Assembly (NCBI GenBank): GCA_022425585.1
Contig: JAKMFF010000084.1
Span: 1-8,123 of the forward strand
Direction of reading: 5' to 3'
Length of the DNA stretch: 8,123 nucleotides
Origin: Candidatus Poseidoniaceae archaeon
Lineage (GTDB): Archaea; Thermoplasmatota; Poseidoniia; Poseidoniales; Poseidoniaceae
A program made the translations under genes and the position numbers. Below, in pieces: positions 1 through 5,235 of this stretch (position 1 is its first letter; every line of letters starts with the position of its first letter). The notes beneath the pieces were generated by a model, which searched no databases, was not told the DNA's origin, and saw only the letters and a list, made by a program, of their open reading frames with translations.

Positions 1-142
1 CCTTGACCATCACCGTGCCTGAGGATGTTCCATCCCTCTTCCACAATTCTATTCCGTTGGTTCCGTCGTTGGCTATGAAATATAGGGTGTTGCCAATGAC
101 TGTGAGGTGGGAGGGTTCACTGCTGCCAGATCCGCTGCGGAT
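1..142 (-). pseudogene. Out-of-frame continuation of the ELWxxDGT repeat protein, partial
   Basis: Reading the minus strand from 142 in the frame shifted by one base gives 47 residues without a stop (IRSGSGSSEPSHLTVIGNTL, then YFIANDGTNGIELWKRDGTS, then SGTVMVK). This is a complete ELWxxDGT unit lacking only its first Asp. It continues directly from the VMVK of the preceding repeat once one T is restored, making GAATCC into GATATCC as in the other units. The frame is open at the left edge, so the protein probably has more repeats beyond the window. I read this as the 3' part of the gene at 73-1050, broken by a frameshift, and not as a separate gene. Confidence 0.7.
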
Positions 143-722
143 TCCTTGACCATCACCGTGCCTGAGGATGTTCCATCGCTCTTCCACATTTCTTTTCCGT
201 TGCTTCCGTCGTTGGCTCTGAAATAGAGGGTGTTGCCAACGGCTGTGAGTAAGGTGGGATTACTGCCGGTACTTCCGCTGCGGATATCCTTGACCATCAC
301 CGTACCTGAGGCAGTTCCATCACTCTTCCATAATTCGCTTCCGTTAGTTCCGTCATCGGCTTGGAAATAGAGGGTGTTGCCAACGGCTGTTAGGGAGTGG
401 AGATAGATGGTGGGAGTTGTTAGGCTGTTGATGTCTTTGACCATCACCGTACCTGAGGCAGTTCCATCACTCTTCCATAATTCGCTTCCGTGAGTATCGT
501 CATCGGCTCGGAAATAGAGGGTGTTGCCAATGGCTGTTAAATCGCCGGGATTACTGCCGGTACTTCCGCTGCGGATATCCTTGACCATCACCGTACCTGA
601 GGCAGTTCCATCACTCTTCCATAATTCGCTTCCGTGAGTATAGTCATTGGCGAAGAAATAGAGGGTGTTGCCAACGGCTGTGAGTGAGGTGGGACTACTG
701 CTGGTAAATCCGCTGCGGATAT
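1..722 (-). repeat. Five tandem 143-147-bp coding repeats (ELWxxDGT units)
   Basis: The landmark ccttgaccatcaccg (or a close variant) recurs with starts at 1, 144, 288 and 435 (ctttgacc), 579 and, shortened, 723. Unit lengths are 143, 144, 147, 144 and 144 bp. Four units are whole codons; the 143-bp unit is the one with the frameshift. The units at 288, 435 and 579 share a run of about 55 identical bases, and the units ending at 287 and 578 share an identical block around ggattactgccggtacttc. This points to recent duplication or gene conversion. The 147-bp unit has one extra codon and a divergent loop (NSLTTPTIYLHS). Confidence 0.85.
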
Positions 723-1050
723 CCTTGACCATCCAAGCAGTTCCGTTGCCGTTGTAAGTTCCAGAGTTTGAGCCGCTACCTGAGCCATTTGCCGCACTGG
801 CATTGTATTGGAACGTGATGTTGGTCATGGGCTCGTCAATGAGCAGATTCGCACCTTCGACACTTGGCGTGAGGTTATTGGAAGAGCCTGAACCTCCAGT
901 CTCCATCACCGATGATTCATCATCAAATGAATCATTACCGGATGTTGGACTATTTATCAGGTCCAAGTACCCAACTTGGGTCATGATTATCATAATCATA
1001 ATCAAAAACGCTGATTTTACAGTATTACCATGGCTTACGCTACGCTGCAT
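73..1050 (-). CDS. ELWxxDGT tandem-repeat surface protein (frameshifted near 3' end)
   Basis: This is a predicted cell-surface or secreted protein, 325 aa as read. Residues 11-28 form a hydrophobic signal/anchor segment (SAFLIMIMIIM). Residues 29-107 are a Ser/Gly/Asn/Asp-rich linker with NxS/T sequons at N77, N83, N88 and N102. From residue 108 come 48-49-residue repeats of the form DIRSG..GSNP..LTAVGNTLYF.A.DGT.GSELWKSDGTASGTVMVK, matching the ELWxxDGT repeat family, which is probably beta-rich and of unknown role. The frame stays open upstream to 1188. I chose ATG 1050 because the hydrophobic segment follows closely and a TATATTAG box (1073-1080) lies at -30 to -23, which fits leaderless transcription; ATG 1056 and ATG 1095 are alternatives. 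The last 23 residues (ESAADLAAV...) are out of frame: a base is missing between 142 and 143, and the true repeat continues in the next frame to base 1. The gene is therefore disrupted, or the sequence has an error there. Family assignment is firm; the function is unknown. Confidence 0.8.
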   Translation of the reverse strand: MQRSVSHGNTVKSAFLIMIMIIMTQVGYLDLINSPTSGNDSFDDESSVMETGGSGSSNNLTPSVEGANLLIDEPMTNITFQYNASAANGSGSGSNSGTYNGNGTAWMVKDIRSGFTSSSPTSLTAVGNTLYFFANDYTHGSELWKSDGTASGTVMVKDIRSGSTGSNPGDLTAIGNTLYFRADDDTHGSELWKSDGTASGTVMVKDINSLTTPTIYLHSLTAVGNTLYFQADDGTNGSELWKSDGTASGTVMVKDIRSGSTGSNPTLLTAVGNTLYFRANDGSNGKEMWKSDGTSSGTVMVKESAADLAAVNPPTSQSLATPYIS

Positions 1051-1072
1051 AGTCATCGATAATCGAATGAGG

Positions 1073-1080
1073 CTAATATA
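1073..1080 (-). promoter_or_regulatory. Candidate TATA box of the repeat-protein gene
   Basis: On the minus strand this reads TATATTAG and lies 23-30 bases upstream of ATG 1050, the archaeal TATA position for a transcript starting at the start codon itself. It sits inside a small inverted repeat (ggcta...tagcc, 1071-1083). The evidence is spacing and composition only. Confidence 0.35.
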
Positions 1081-1127
1081 GCCTGCACCTTTCATGAAAG
1101 GTCTAGAAATTATCAAGTTCTGCAGGC
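1081..1127. promoter_or_regulatory. Nested palindrome between mscS and the repeat-protein gene
   Basis: A perfect 16-bp palindrome, acctttcatgaaaggt, occupies 1087-1102. An outer inverted repeat surrounds it: gcctgca at 1081-1087 and tgcaggc at 1121-1127. It lies downstream of the mscS stop (1133) and immediately upstream of the candidate TATA box of the repeat-protein gene. It could be an operator for a dimeric regulator or an RNA hairpin ending or processing the mscS transcript. No long T-run follows it, so a simple intrinsic terminator is not clearly supported. Confidence 0.4.
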
Positions 1128-1132
1128 TAAAA

Positions 1133-2434
1133 TCAAGCACCATCAAACATATTGATGACTGTTTCAAGACGTCTTGCCTCATCCTCAAGTTCGGACTTGA
1201 CCTTCTTGTCTAAATTGACATCTTTGAGTTTCTCGTTGATCTTTTCGAGGCTTGCTTTGGCTGCTTCACGTTCGTCAGCCAAATCCTTACGCTCTTTGAC
1301 CATCTGCCTAGTTGCAGCACGCTGCTTAGTAGCAGCTGCTTGGGTATAGACACTCTCGGACAATTCAACGGATGTTGGGTATGGGATGTTGATGCCTTCA
1401 CTGCTGAATTTAGCGTCAATGTTTCTTAGCAGCCAATCACGGGCTAACTGCTCGTCAGAATAATCCTTACACCAAGCAAACAAACGGTATATCTTAGCGA
1501 AGTCACCAAGTTCAACCATCAATACTTGTGGTTTAGGTTCATCGATAATGTATTCGCATTCACGGGCAATATTGAGCAAGGTCAACTTGACGTGCTCGGT
1601 GTTCTCACGGTAATCGACACCAACATCGATAACGATAGAAATACGACGAGCCACACCATCACCGCCACCACGAGCGTGGTTGATGATGGTTGATTGAACC
1701 AAAGTATTGTTTGGAATAACGACCAAGCGCTCATCACGGTCTAGAACCTTAGTTGATAGAATACCAGTACCGACAACTGAACCCCATGTCCCATCAACTT
1801 CAATTCGATCACCGATTTCAAACGGTCGGTCAATTGCGAGTAAGAACGAGTTGATTATGTTACCAAGAGTTTGTTGAACTGCTAAACCAATAATTAGCGA
1901 AAATACCGCTAGCGATGCGAGAACTCCAAATAATTCAACACCGATTTCGGTTAGAGCTAGATACATACCGCCAAACCAGACAACGAATCTGAGGGTGAAA
2001 GTAATCAACGGATTACTACCTGAAACAGTTACACTAGACTTCTCGGTGAAGCGGTCCATTACCATCGGGATAATGTGTTTAATTGACACACTGGCAATAG
2101 AGGTTGCAGTTAGGATGTAAATAGCCGAGAAGTATGATGAAATATCATCGTTAAACGATGCCTGATCCGATACCCAAATTAGCGATAATTGGGCGGCACC
2201 AACAAACAAAAAGAAGTAGGCACGATTGGCGACAGGTCGGTGTAATTTGTCGTCCCATGCGGTATCTGTCGACATTACAACTCGACCCCAAGGTCTGACT
2301 ACTGCGTATTTGATGAGGTAATAGCCAATTGCGGTAAAGACAAAACTCAGTAACACCTTGAAAGCAGGATTTAATTCGTTTAGCACTTCTATTTGTTCAT
2401 TGATAGTATTTGTAACGTCATCAACTATACTCAT
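1133..2434 (-). CDS. mscS: MscS-family small-conductance mechanosensitive ion channel
   Basis: This is a membrane channel that opens under lateral tension to release solutes during hypo-osmotic shock. It has 433 aa. Hydrophobic segments lie at about 25-47, 72-90, 100-125 and 143-163. The pore-lining helix and beta domain follow, with the family signature from about 168: SLIIGLAVQQTLGNIINSFL, then AIDRPFEIGDRIEVDGTWG, V.GTGILSTKVL, LVVIPNNTLVQS (238-249) and the C-terminal INIPYPT (348-354). Residues 364-428 form a highly charged predicted coiled coil (KERKDLADEREAAKASLEK...), a cytoplasmic extension absent from short MscS proteins. I chose ATG 2434 over the in-frame GTG at 2443 because GGTGAGG (2438-2444) then sits 3-5 bases upstream. 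The gene is divergent from the HTH_10 regulator and upstream of the repeat-protein gene on the same strand. The family is clear; gating and ion preference cannot be read from the sequence. Confidence 0.93.
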   Translation of the reverse strand: MSIVDDVTNTINEQIEVLNELNPAFKVLLSFVFTAIGYYLIKYAVVRPWGRVVMSTDTAWDDKLHRPVANRAYFFLFVGAAQLSLIWVSDQASFNDDISSYFSAIYILTATSIASVSIKHIIPMVMDRFTEKSSVTVSGSNPLITFTLRFVVWFGGMYLALTEIGVELFGVLASLAVFSLIIGLAVQQTLGNIINSFLLAIDRPFEIGDRIEVDGTWGSVVGTGILSTKVLDRDERLVVIPNNTLVQSTIINHARGGGDGVARRISIVIDVGVDYRENTEHVKLTLLNIARECEYIIDEPKPQVLMVELGDFAKIYRLFAWCKDYSDEQLARDWLLRNIDAKFSSEGINIPYPTSVELSESVYTQAAATKQRAATRQMVKERKDLADEREAAKASLEKINEKLKDVNLDKKVKSELEDEARRLETVINMFDGA

Positions 2435-2437
2435 CGG

Positions 2438-2444
2438 CCTCACC
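2438..2444 (-). promoter_or_regulatory. Shine-Dalgarno site of mscS
   Basis: On the minus strand this reads GGTGAGG, with its GGTGA core ending 5 bases before ATG 2434. GGTGA matches the usual archaeal anti-Shine-Dalgarno sequence. The site covers the alternative GTG at 2443, which argues for ATG 2434 as the start. Confidence 0.6.
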
Positions 2445-2482
2445 AGTCTACAGCCACAAAAGTTCTATTTTTGAGCCTTGCG

Positions 2483-2493
2483 CCTATATTTTA
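2483..2493 (-). promoter_or_regulatory. Candidate TATA box of mscS
   Basis: On the minus strand this reads TAAAATATAGG, the best TATA-like element in the mscS/HTH spacer. A start about 26 bases downstream (near 2462) would leave a leader of roughly 28 bases carrying the GGTGA site. The assignment rests on composition and spacing only. Confidence 0.35.
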
Positions 2494-2583
2494 TTACTAA
2501 TTCAACCACAAAAGCCACACTGAGCGGCTGAGGACAAAGATATTTGTAATTTGAAATCATAGTGGAAAAACCCGATTATGAAC

Positions 2584-2588
2584 GGTGA
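2584..2588 (+). promoter_or_regulatory. Candidate Shine-Dalgarno site deciding a TTG start for the HTH_10 regulator
   Basis: GGTGA lies 6 bases before TTG 2595. The same core is used upstream of mscS, and a TTG start with a strong site also occurs in the hydrolase gene at 5223. This favours TTG 2595 over ATG 2646 or ATG 2673, neither of which has a comparable site. Confidence 0.4.
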
Positions 2589-2594
2589 TTTCTC

Positions 2595-3332
2595 TTGTTT
2601 TCACCTTTACCGCATAATAACCTATCCCATTACCTTGATATTAGAATGATTAAGCGATTATTTGTTGGTCGCATGGATTCACAGAACTTGAGATATTTAC
2701 AACTCCAAGTCAATCCAGACCAATCTGCAATGTTGTCTGGTGCAGGATTATTGGAAAATTTCACGTTAGTAGAATTAGTCTCGATTTTATCGACTTATGA
2801 AGATGCTTCCGAATATATTCTTTCTCTTAAATATACCAACCAAGAATCTATGCTGTGGTTAGAAAGTGATGAATCATTTGAGATCACCGGCATACTTGAA
2901 CAACAGCCAGGATACAGTTTAGTTAGTGTCAAAGCGCATGGCACAATCTCAATGCTAATCCACAATAATCCAGAAATATGGGTTCAAACACCAACAATCA
3001 TTTCTAATGTCAATGGCCTTTTTATGACAATTCAAGGCACGACAAAAGGATTGAAGAGGTTTAGAGATGAAATTGGTAATATCTTACCCCCTTCGATTAA
3101 AATTCGCATCAGTAAAGATCTCAAGGCAGATTGGATAGCAGCACCTCAATTACCAACTCGAAGAAAAGAAGTCATGGAACTTGCCGTTAAACTCGGATAT
3201 TATAGCACTCCAAGAAGATGCACTCAACGAGATTTAGCCGAAGCCCTAGGAGTACGGCAAGGTACAGTTGCTGAACACTTACAATCAGCAGAAGGAATGA
3301 TTATTCAATCATGGGCAGACCAGGCGCAGTAA
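2595..3332 (+). CDS. HTH_10 (bacterio-opsin activator-like) transcriptional regulator
   Basis: This is a predicted DNA-binding regulator of 245 aa if started at TTG 2595. The C-terminal HTH_10 domain covers about 186-238, with its hallmark order LPTRRKEVMELAVKLGYYST, PRRCTQRDLAEALGVRQGTV, AEHLQSAE. The central part (about 33-175) resembles the N-terminal sensor region found in archaeal bat-like regulators; no ligand site is recognisable. The start is uncertain. TTG 2595 has GGTGA upstream. ATG 2646 has an ATA-rich element (cataataa, 2613-2620) about 26-33 bases upstream and could be near-leaderless. ATG 2673 begins just before the conserved region. The gene is divergent from mscS across a 160-base spacer and convergent with pirin, so mscS is a possible target, but this is only positional inference. 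The family call is firm; the regulon is unknown. Confidence 0.85.
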   Translation: MFSPLPHNNLSHYLDIRMIKRLFVGRMDSQNLRYLQLQVNPDQSAMLSGAGLLENFTLVELVSILSTYEDASEYILSLKYTNQESMLWLESDESFEITGILEQQPGYSLVSVKAHGTISMLIHNNPEIWVQTPTIISNVNGLFMTIQGTTKGLKRFRDEIGNILPPSIKIRISKDLKADWIAAPQLPTRRKEVMELAVKLGYYSTPRRCTQRDLAEALGVRQGTVAEHLQSAEGMIIQSWADQAQ

Positions 3333-3390
3333 CTATCCCCATCATCAACCATTTACGGCACAGACATCGGTTGGTTTGGCAGTATTGTAA

Positions 3391-4230
3391 TCAAGCCAAC
3401 GTACCATTTTGAAAATCCATTATCGCTTGATTAATCTCTTGTCTTGTATTCATGACAAATGGACCATATCTAGCAATTGGTTCATTTATTTCAGGACCGG
3501 CTAGCACTAAAAACTCAGCACCTTGTTCGCTAACCAACTCGATTTCACTACCTTGGCTTAACAGCGCTAACTGCCCATCATCGACCGGCTTTCCATTAAT
3601 TTTAGCGCTACCACCAAACATGTACACCATGACGTTGAGATCGCTAGCAACGGCGTGACTAACATTAGACTCGGCTTGCATTTTGTAATGAATAAATTGG
3701 ATTGGAATAACCGTATCAATTACCGCTTTGGCACCCATGGCTTCCCCAGCCACTACCTTGGCCCACACTTTACCATCAGTTGATTCGACTGTTGGCAGGT
3801 CACTAGATGGAATGTCTTGGTACCTTGGTGGCATCATCTTATCTTTAGCCGGCAAGTTTACCCAAATCTGAAAACCGTGCATCACTCCGCCGGCTTGATA
3901 AAAATCGGGGTGAGGTAATTCAGAGTGAATTATGCCTCGTCCGGCAGTCATCCATTGGACGTCACCGGGATTCAAATCGCCTGAATTACCGGCAGAATCA
4001 GAATGTTGCATAGCTCCTTCTAGCATGTAAGTTACCGTTTCAAAGCCCCGATGCGGATGTGACGGGGCACCAATTGCTTCTCTTGGCCCGTAATTTACCG
4101 GACCCATTTCATCGAGCAGTAAAAATGGACTCATTAGCGAACCCATTGCTACTGGTCTTCTTACTTTGAAGCCGCCCCCTTCAAGCACAGTATGAGTAGG
4201 AACTATTGTTTTGACATTACGCTTTACCAT
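3391..4230 (-). CDS. Pirin family protein (bicupin, metal-binding)
   Basis: This is a cytoplasmic bicupin protein of 279 aa, close to the usual pirin length. The N-terminal cupin carries the four metal ligands expected from human pirin: His58 and His60 in HPHRGFETVTYMLEG, and His102 and Glu104 in GDVQWMTAGRGIIHSELPH. The C-terminal cupin ends with the family tail GPFVMNTRQEINQAIMDFQN. Pirins bind Fe; some have quercetin 2,3-dioxygenase activity and others act as redox-sensing transcription cofactors. Which applies here cannot be told. I chose ATG 4230 over the in-frame TTG at 4251 because the family start MVKRNVKTIV fits and a TATA-like element lies 31-39 bases upstream. The gene is convergent with the HTH_10 regulator (58-base gap) and divergent from the glutaredoxin-like gene (114-base gap), which suggests a redox link but does not prove one. 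Confidence 0.93.
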   Translation of the reverse strand: MVKRNVKTIVPTHTVLEGGGFKVRRPVAMGSLMSPFLLLDEMGPVNYGPREAIGAPSHPHRGFETVTYMLEGAMQHSDSAGNSGDLNPGDVQWMTAGRGIIHSELPHPDFYQAGGVMHGFQIWVNLPAKDKMMPPRYQDIPSSDLPTVESTDGKVWAKVVAGEAMGAKAVIDTVIPIQFIHYKMQAESNVSHAVASDLNVMVYMFGGSAKINGKPVDDGQLALLSQGSEIELVSEQGAEFLVLAGPEINEPIARYGPFVMNTRQEINQAIMDFQNGTLA

Positions 4231-4260
4231 GGTCTCACAAGGGTAAAACAAATGCCTGCG

Positions 4261-4269
4261 GTATACAAA
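4261..4269 (-). promoter_or_regulatory. Candidate TATA box of the pirin gene
   Basis: On the minus strand this reads TTTGTATAC, 31-39 bases before ATG 4230. A start about 26 bases downstream would give a leader of roughly 9 bases. The left arm of the 4269-4327 inverted repeat touches it. Support comes from composition and spacing only. Confidence 0.3.
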
Positions 4270-4327
4270 TACTTGCTCTAGACCACGATGTTACTGAGTG
4301 ATACTAAAAGTTAAGAGAGGCAAGTAT
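4269..4327. repeat. Inverted repeat in the divergent pirin/glutaredoxin-like promoter region
   Basis: The perfect 8-bp arms are atacttgc (4269-4276) and gcaagtat (4320-4327). They extend inward by three more pairs (tct/aga) if one extra g is bulged, and 43 bases separate the 8-bp arms. The left arm abuts the putative pirin TATA box and the right arm lies just upstream of the glutaredoxin-like start. A shared operator is possible. Eight-base arms can also arise by chance in 114 bases. Confidence 0.35.
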
Positions 4328-4344
4328 GAGGGGAAGATGATAAC

Positions 4345-4620
4345 ATGTCAGAAGCAGTAGTACTAGAACATGCAAAACAGGCTGGCACAGATTTCCTTAT
4401 GTATACTGGTAATTTTTGTGGTTACTGTACCGCAGCCAAGCGTTTATTTAAGGGGAAAAGTCTGTCAGTCAAGGAATATAATTTCGATGAACACAGCGGA
4501 CTTAGACAAGCTGTGGTCGCGGCCACAGGACATCGAACTGTACCGGTAATTTTTGATTTGCGTAATGGTAGTGTAGTTTTCATTGGTGGATTTGATGAAA
4601 CCAATGCCTATCTAAAGTGA
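4345..4620 (+). CDS. Glutaredoxin-like thioredoxin-fold protein (CGYC)
   Basis: This is a small cytoplasmic thiol-disulfide oxidoreductase of 91 aa. After beta-strand DFLMYTGNF comes the redox motif Cys25-Gly-Tyr-Cys28, then helix TAAKRLF. The cis-proline loop is TVPVIF (Pro67), and GGFDE (81-85) corresponds to the glutathione-binding GG.D segment of glutaredoxins. It reduces disulfides or mixed disulfides; since many archaea lack glutathione, the physiological thiol partner is open. The start at ATG 4345 is preceded by a purine-rich gagggg (4328-4333) at a long spacing of 11 bases, so initiation signals are weak. The gene is divergent from pirin. Its last 9 bases overlap the convergent hydrolase gene, with both stop codons inside the shared stretch. 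Family confidence is high. Confidence 0.9.
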   Translation: MSEAVVLEHAKQAGTDFLMYTGNFCGYCTAAKRLFKGKSLSVKEYNFDEHSGLRQAVVAATGHRTVPVIFDLRNGSVVFIGGFDETNAYLK

Positions 4621-5223
4621 ATCATTGAACGTTGCTAGCCACTCTTGGATTGACTCATGATATTCATTGGGAATCATGTGACCTTTCTTGTGTTCAATCA
4701 TCTCAATTGCCCAACCTGCACCTTCAAACAGGCTCGCAATAGCAAACCCATCTTCTAGTGACACTCTAACATCACGCTCACCGTGCATCCAGAACATGCG
4801 CTTCTTTTCTAGTTCATCAAGACGCATACGTAATTCCATTGGCCTGACTAGGCGAGTCCCAATACATATTACGCCTTGAATTCTATCAGCAATCGGCAGA
4901 TGTAGTAATTCTTGGGCCATGGCACCACCTTGCGAAAAGCCGCCAACAATCAGTGGCCCCTTTGGCGCTTGTTCAGCAATAATTTGTTCAAGTTGCGAAA
5001 GGCTTGAATCGACATCGATTAATTCACGGCGTGACAGATTAGCCCGTCTAGTTGCGTCTGCGTCATAGTCCTCATAACGCCACCAAGTTAGTCCCCTAAC
5101 TGGGTGATTATACCTTGCTTCTGGAACGATTAAAGTCCAACCGTCAGGTAATATTTTTTCGGCAAATGGCCGCATCATCTCGGCATTGCCAGTCATACCA
5201 TGCATCATGATGAGAGTCGGCAA
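4612..5223 (-). CDS. Alpha/beta hydrolase, phospholipase/carboxylesterase family
   Basis: This is a serine hydrolase of 203 aa. The nucleophile elbow GGFSQGG (94-100) gives Ser97. The likely acid is Asp151 in WMHGERDVRVS, and the likely base is His182 in HKKGHMIP. The HGMTGN motif at 8-13 supplies the oxyanion region. The pattern matches the carboxylesterase/lysophospholipase-like family (PF02230); the ester substrate is unknown. The start is TTG 5223: the only upstream in-frame codons before a stop are GGT GCC TGC, and TGAGGTG (5229-5235) is a strong ribosome site 5 bases away. The N-terminus is short, beginning directly at the first visible strand. The gene lies 9 bases after the lipoprotein gene in the same frame, so the two are almost certainly cotranscribed and translationally coupled. 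The 3' end overlaps the glutaredoxin-like gene by 9 bases. No signal peptide is seen, so the enzyme is probably cytoplasmic. Confidence 0.9.
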   Translation of the reverse strand: MPTLIMMHGMTGNAEMMRPFAEKILPDGWTLIVPEARYNHPVRGLTWWRYEDYDADATRRANLSRRELIDVDSSLSQLEQIIAEQAPKGPLIVGGFSQGGAMAQELLHLPIADRIQGVICIGTRLVRPMELRMRLDELEKKRMFWMHGERDVRVSLEDGFAIASLFEGAGWAIEMIEHKKGHMIPNEYHESIQEWLATFNDSL

Positions 5224-5228
5224 GCAGG

Positions 5229-5235
5229 CACCTCA
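5229..5235 (-). promoter_or_regulatory. Shine-Dalgarno site of the hydrolase gene, overlapping the lipoprotein stop
   Basis: On the minus strand this reads TGAGGTG, where the TGA is the stop codon of the lipoprotein gene. Five bases separate it from TTG 5223. It decides the TTG start and suggests that termination on the first gene feeds initiation on the second. Confidence 0.65.

Noticed and set aside
588..803. Minus-strand open frame of 71 codons inside the repeat gene
   Set aside because: It lies on the same strand in another frame of the ELWxxDGT coding repeats, and its composition simply mirrors the repeat units.
981..1005. Microsatellite-like ATA/ATC tract
   Set aside because: It encodes the Ile/Met hydrophobic core of the signal/anchor segment in frame. 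The repetition is explained by the residue composition.
803..1081. Plus-strand open frame of 92 codons opposite the repeat-protein N-terminus
   Set aside because: It is antisense to the Ser/Gly/Asp-rich linker and signal region, with a run of Ile from the complement of the IMIMII codons and no family resemblance.
1051..1188. Upstream extension of the repeat protein to 1188 (46 more residues)
   Set aside because: It would overlap the mscS 3' end and adds polar and mixed sequence before the signal segment. The TATA-like box at 1073-1080 fits a start at 1050 better.
2435..2443. GTG 2443 as the mscS start
   Set aside because: The GGTGAGG ribosome site overlaps this codon and is correctly spaced for ATG 2434.
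3333..3390. Possible bidirectional terminator between the HTH_10 and pirin genes
   Set aside because: No convincing hairpin with a T-run was seen on either strand in these 58 bases.
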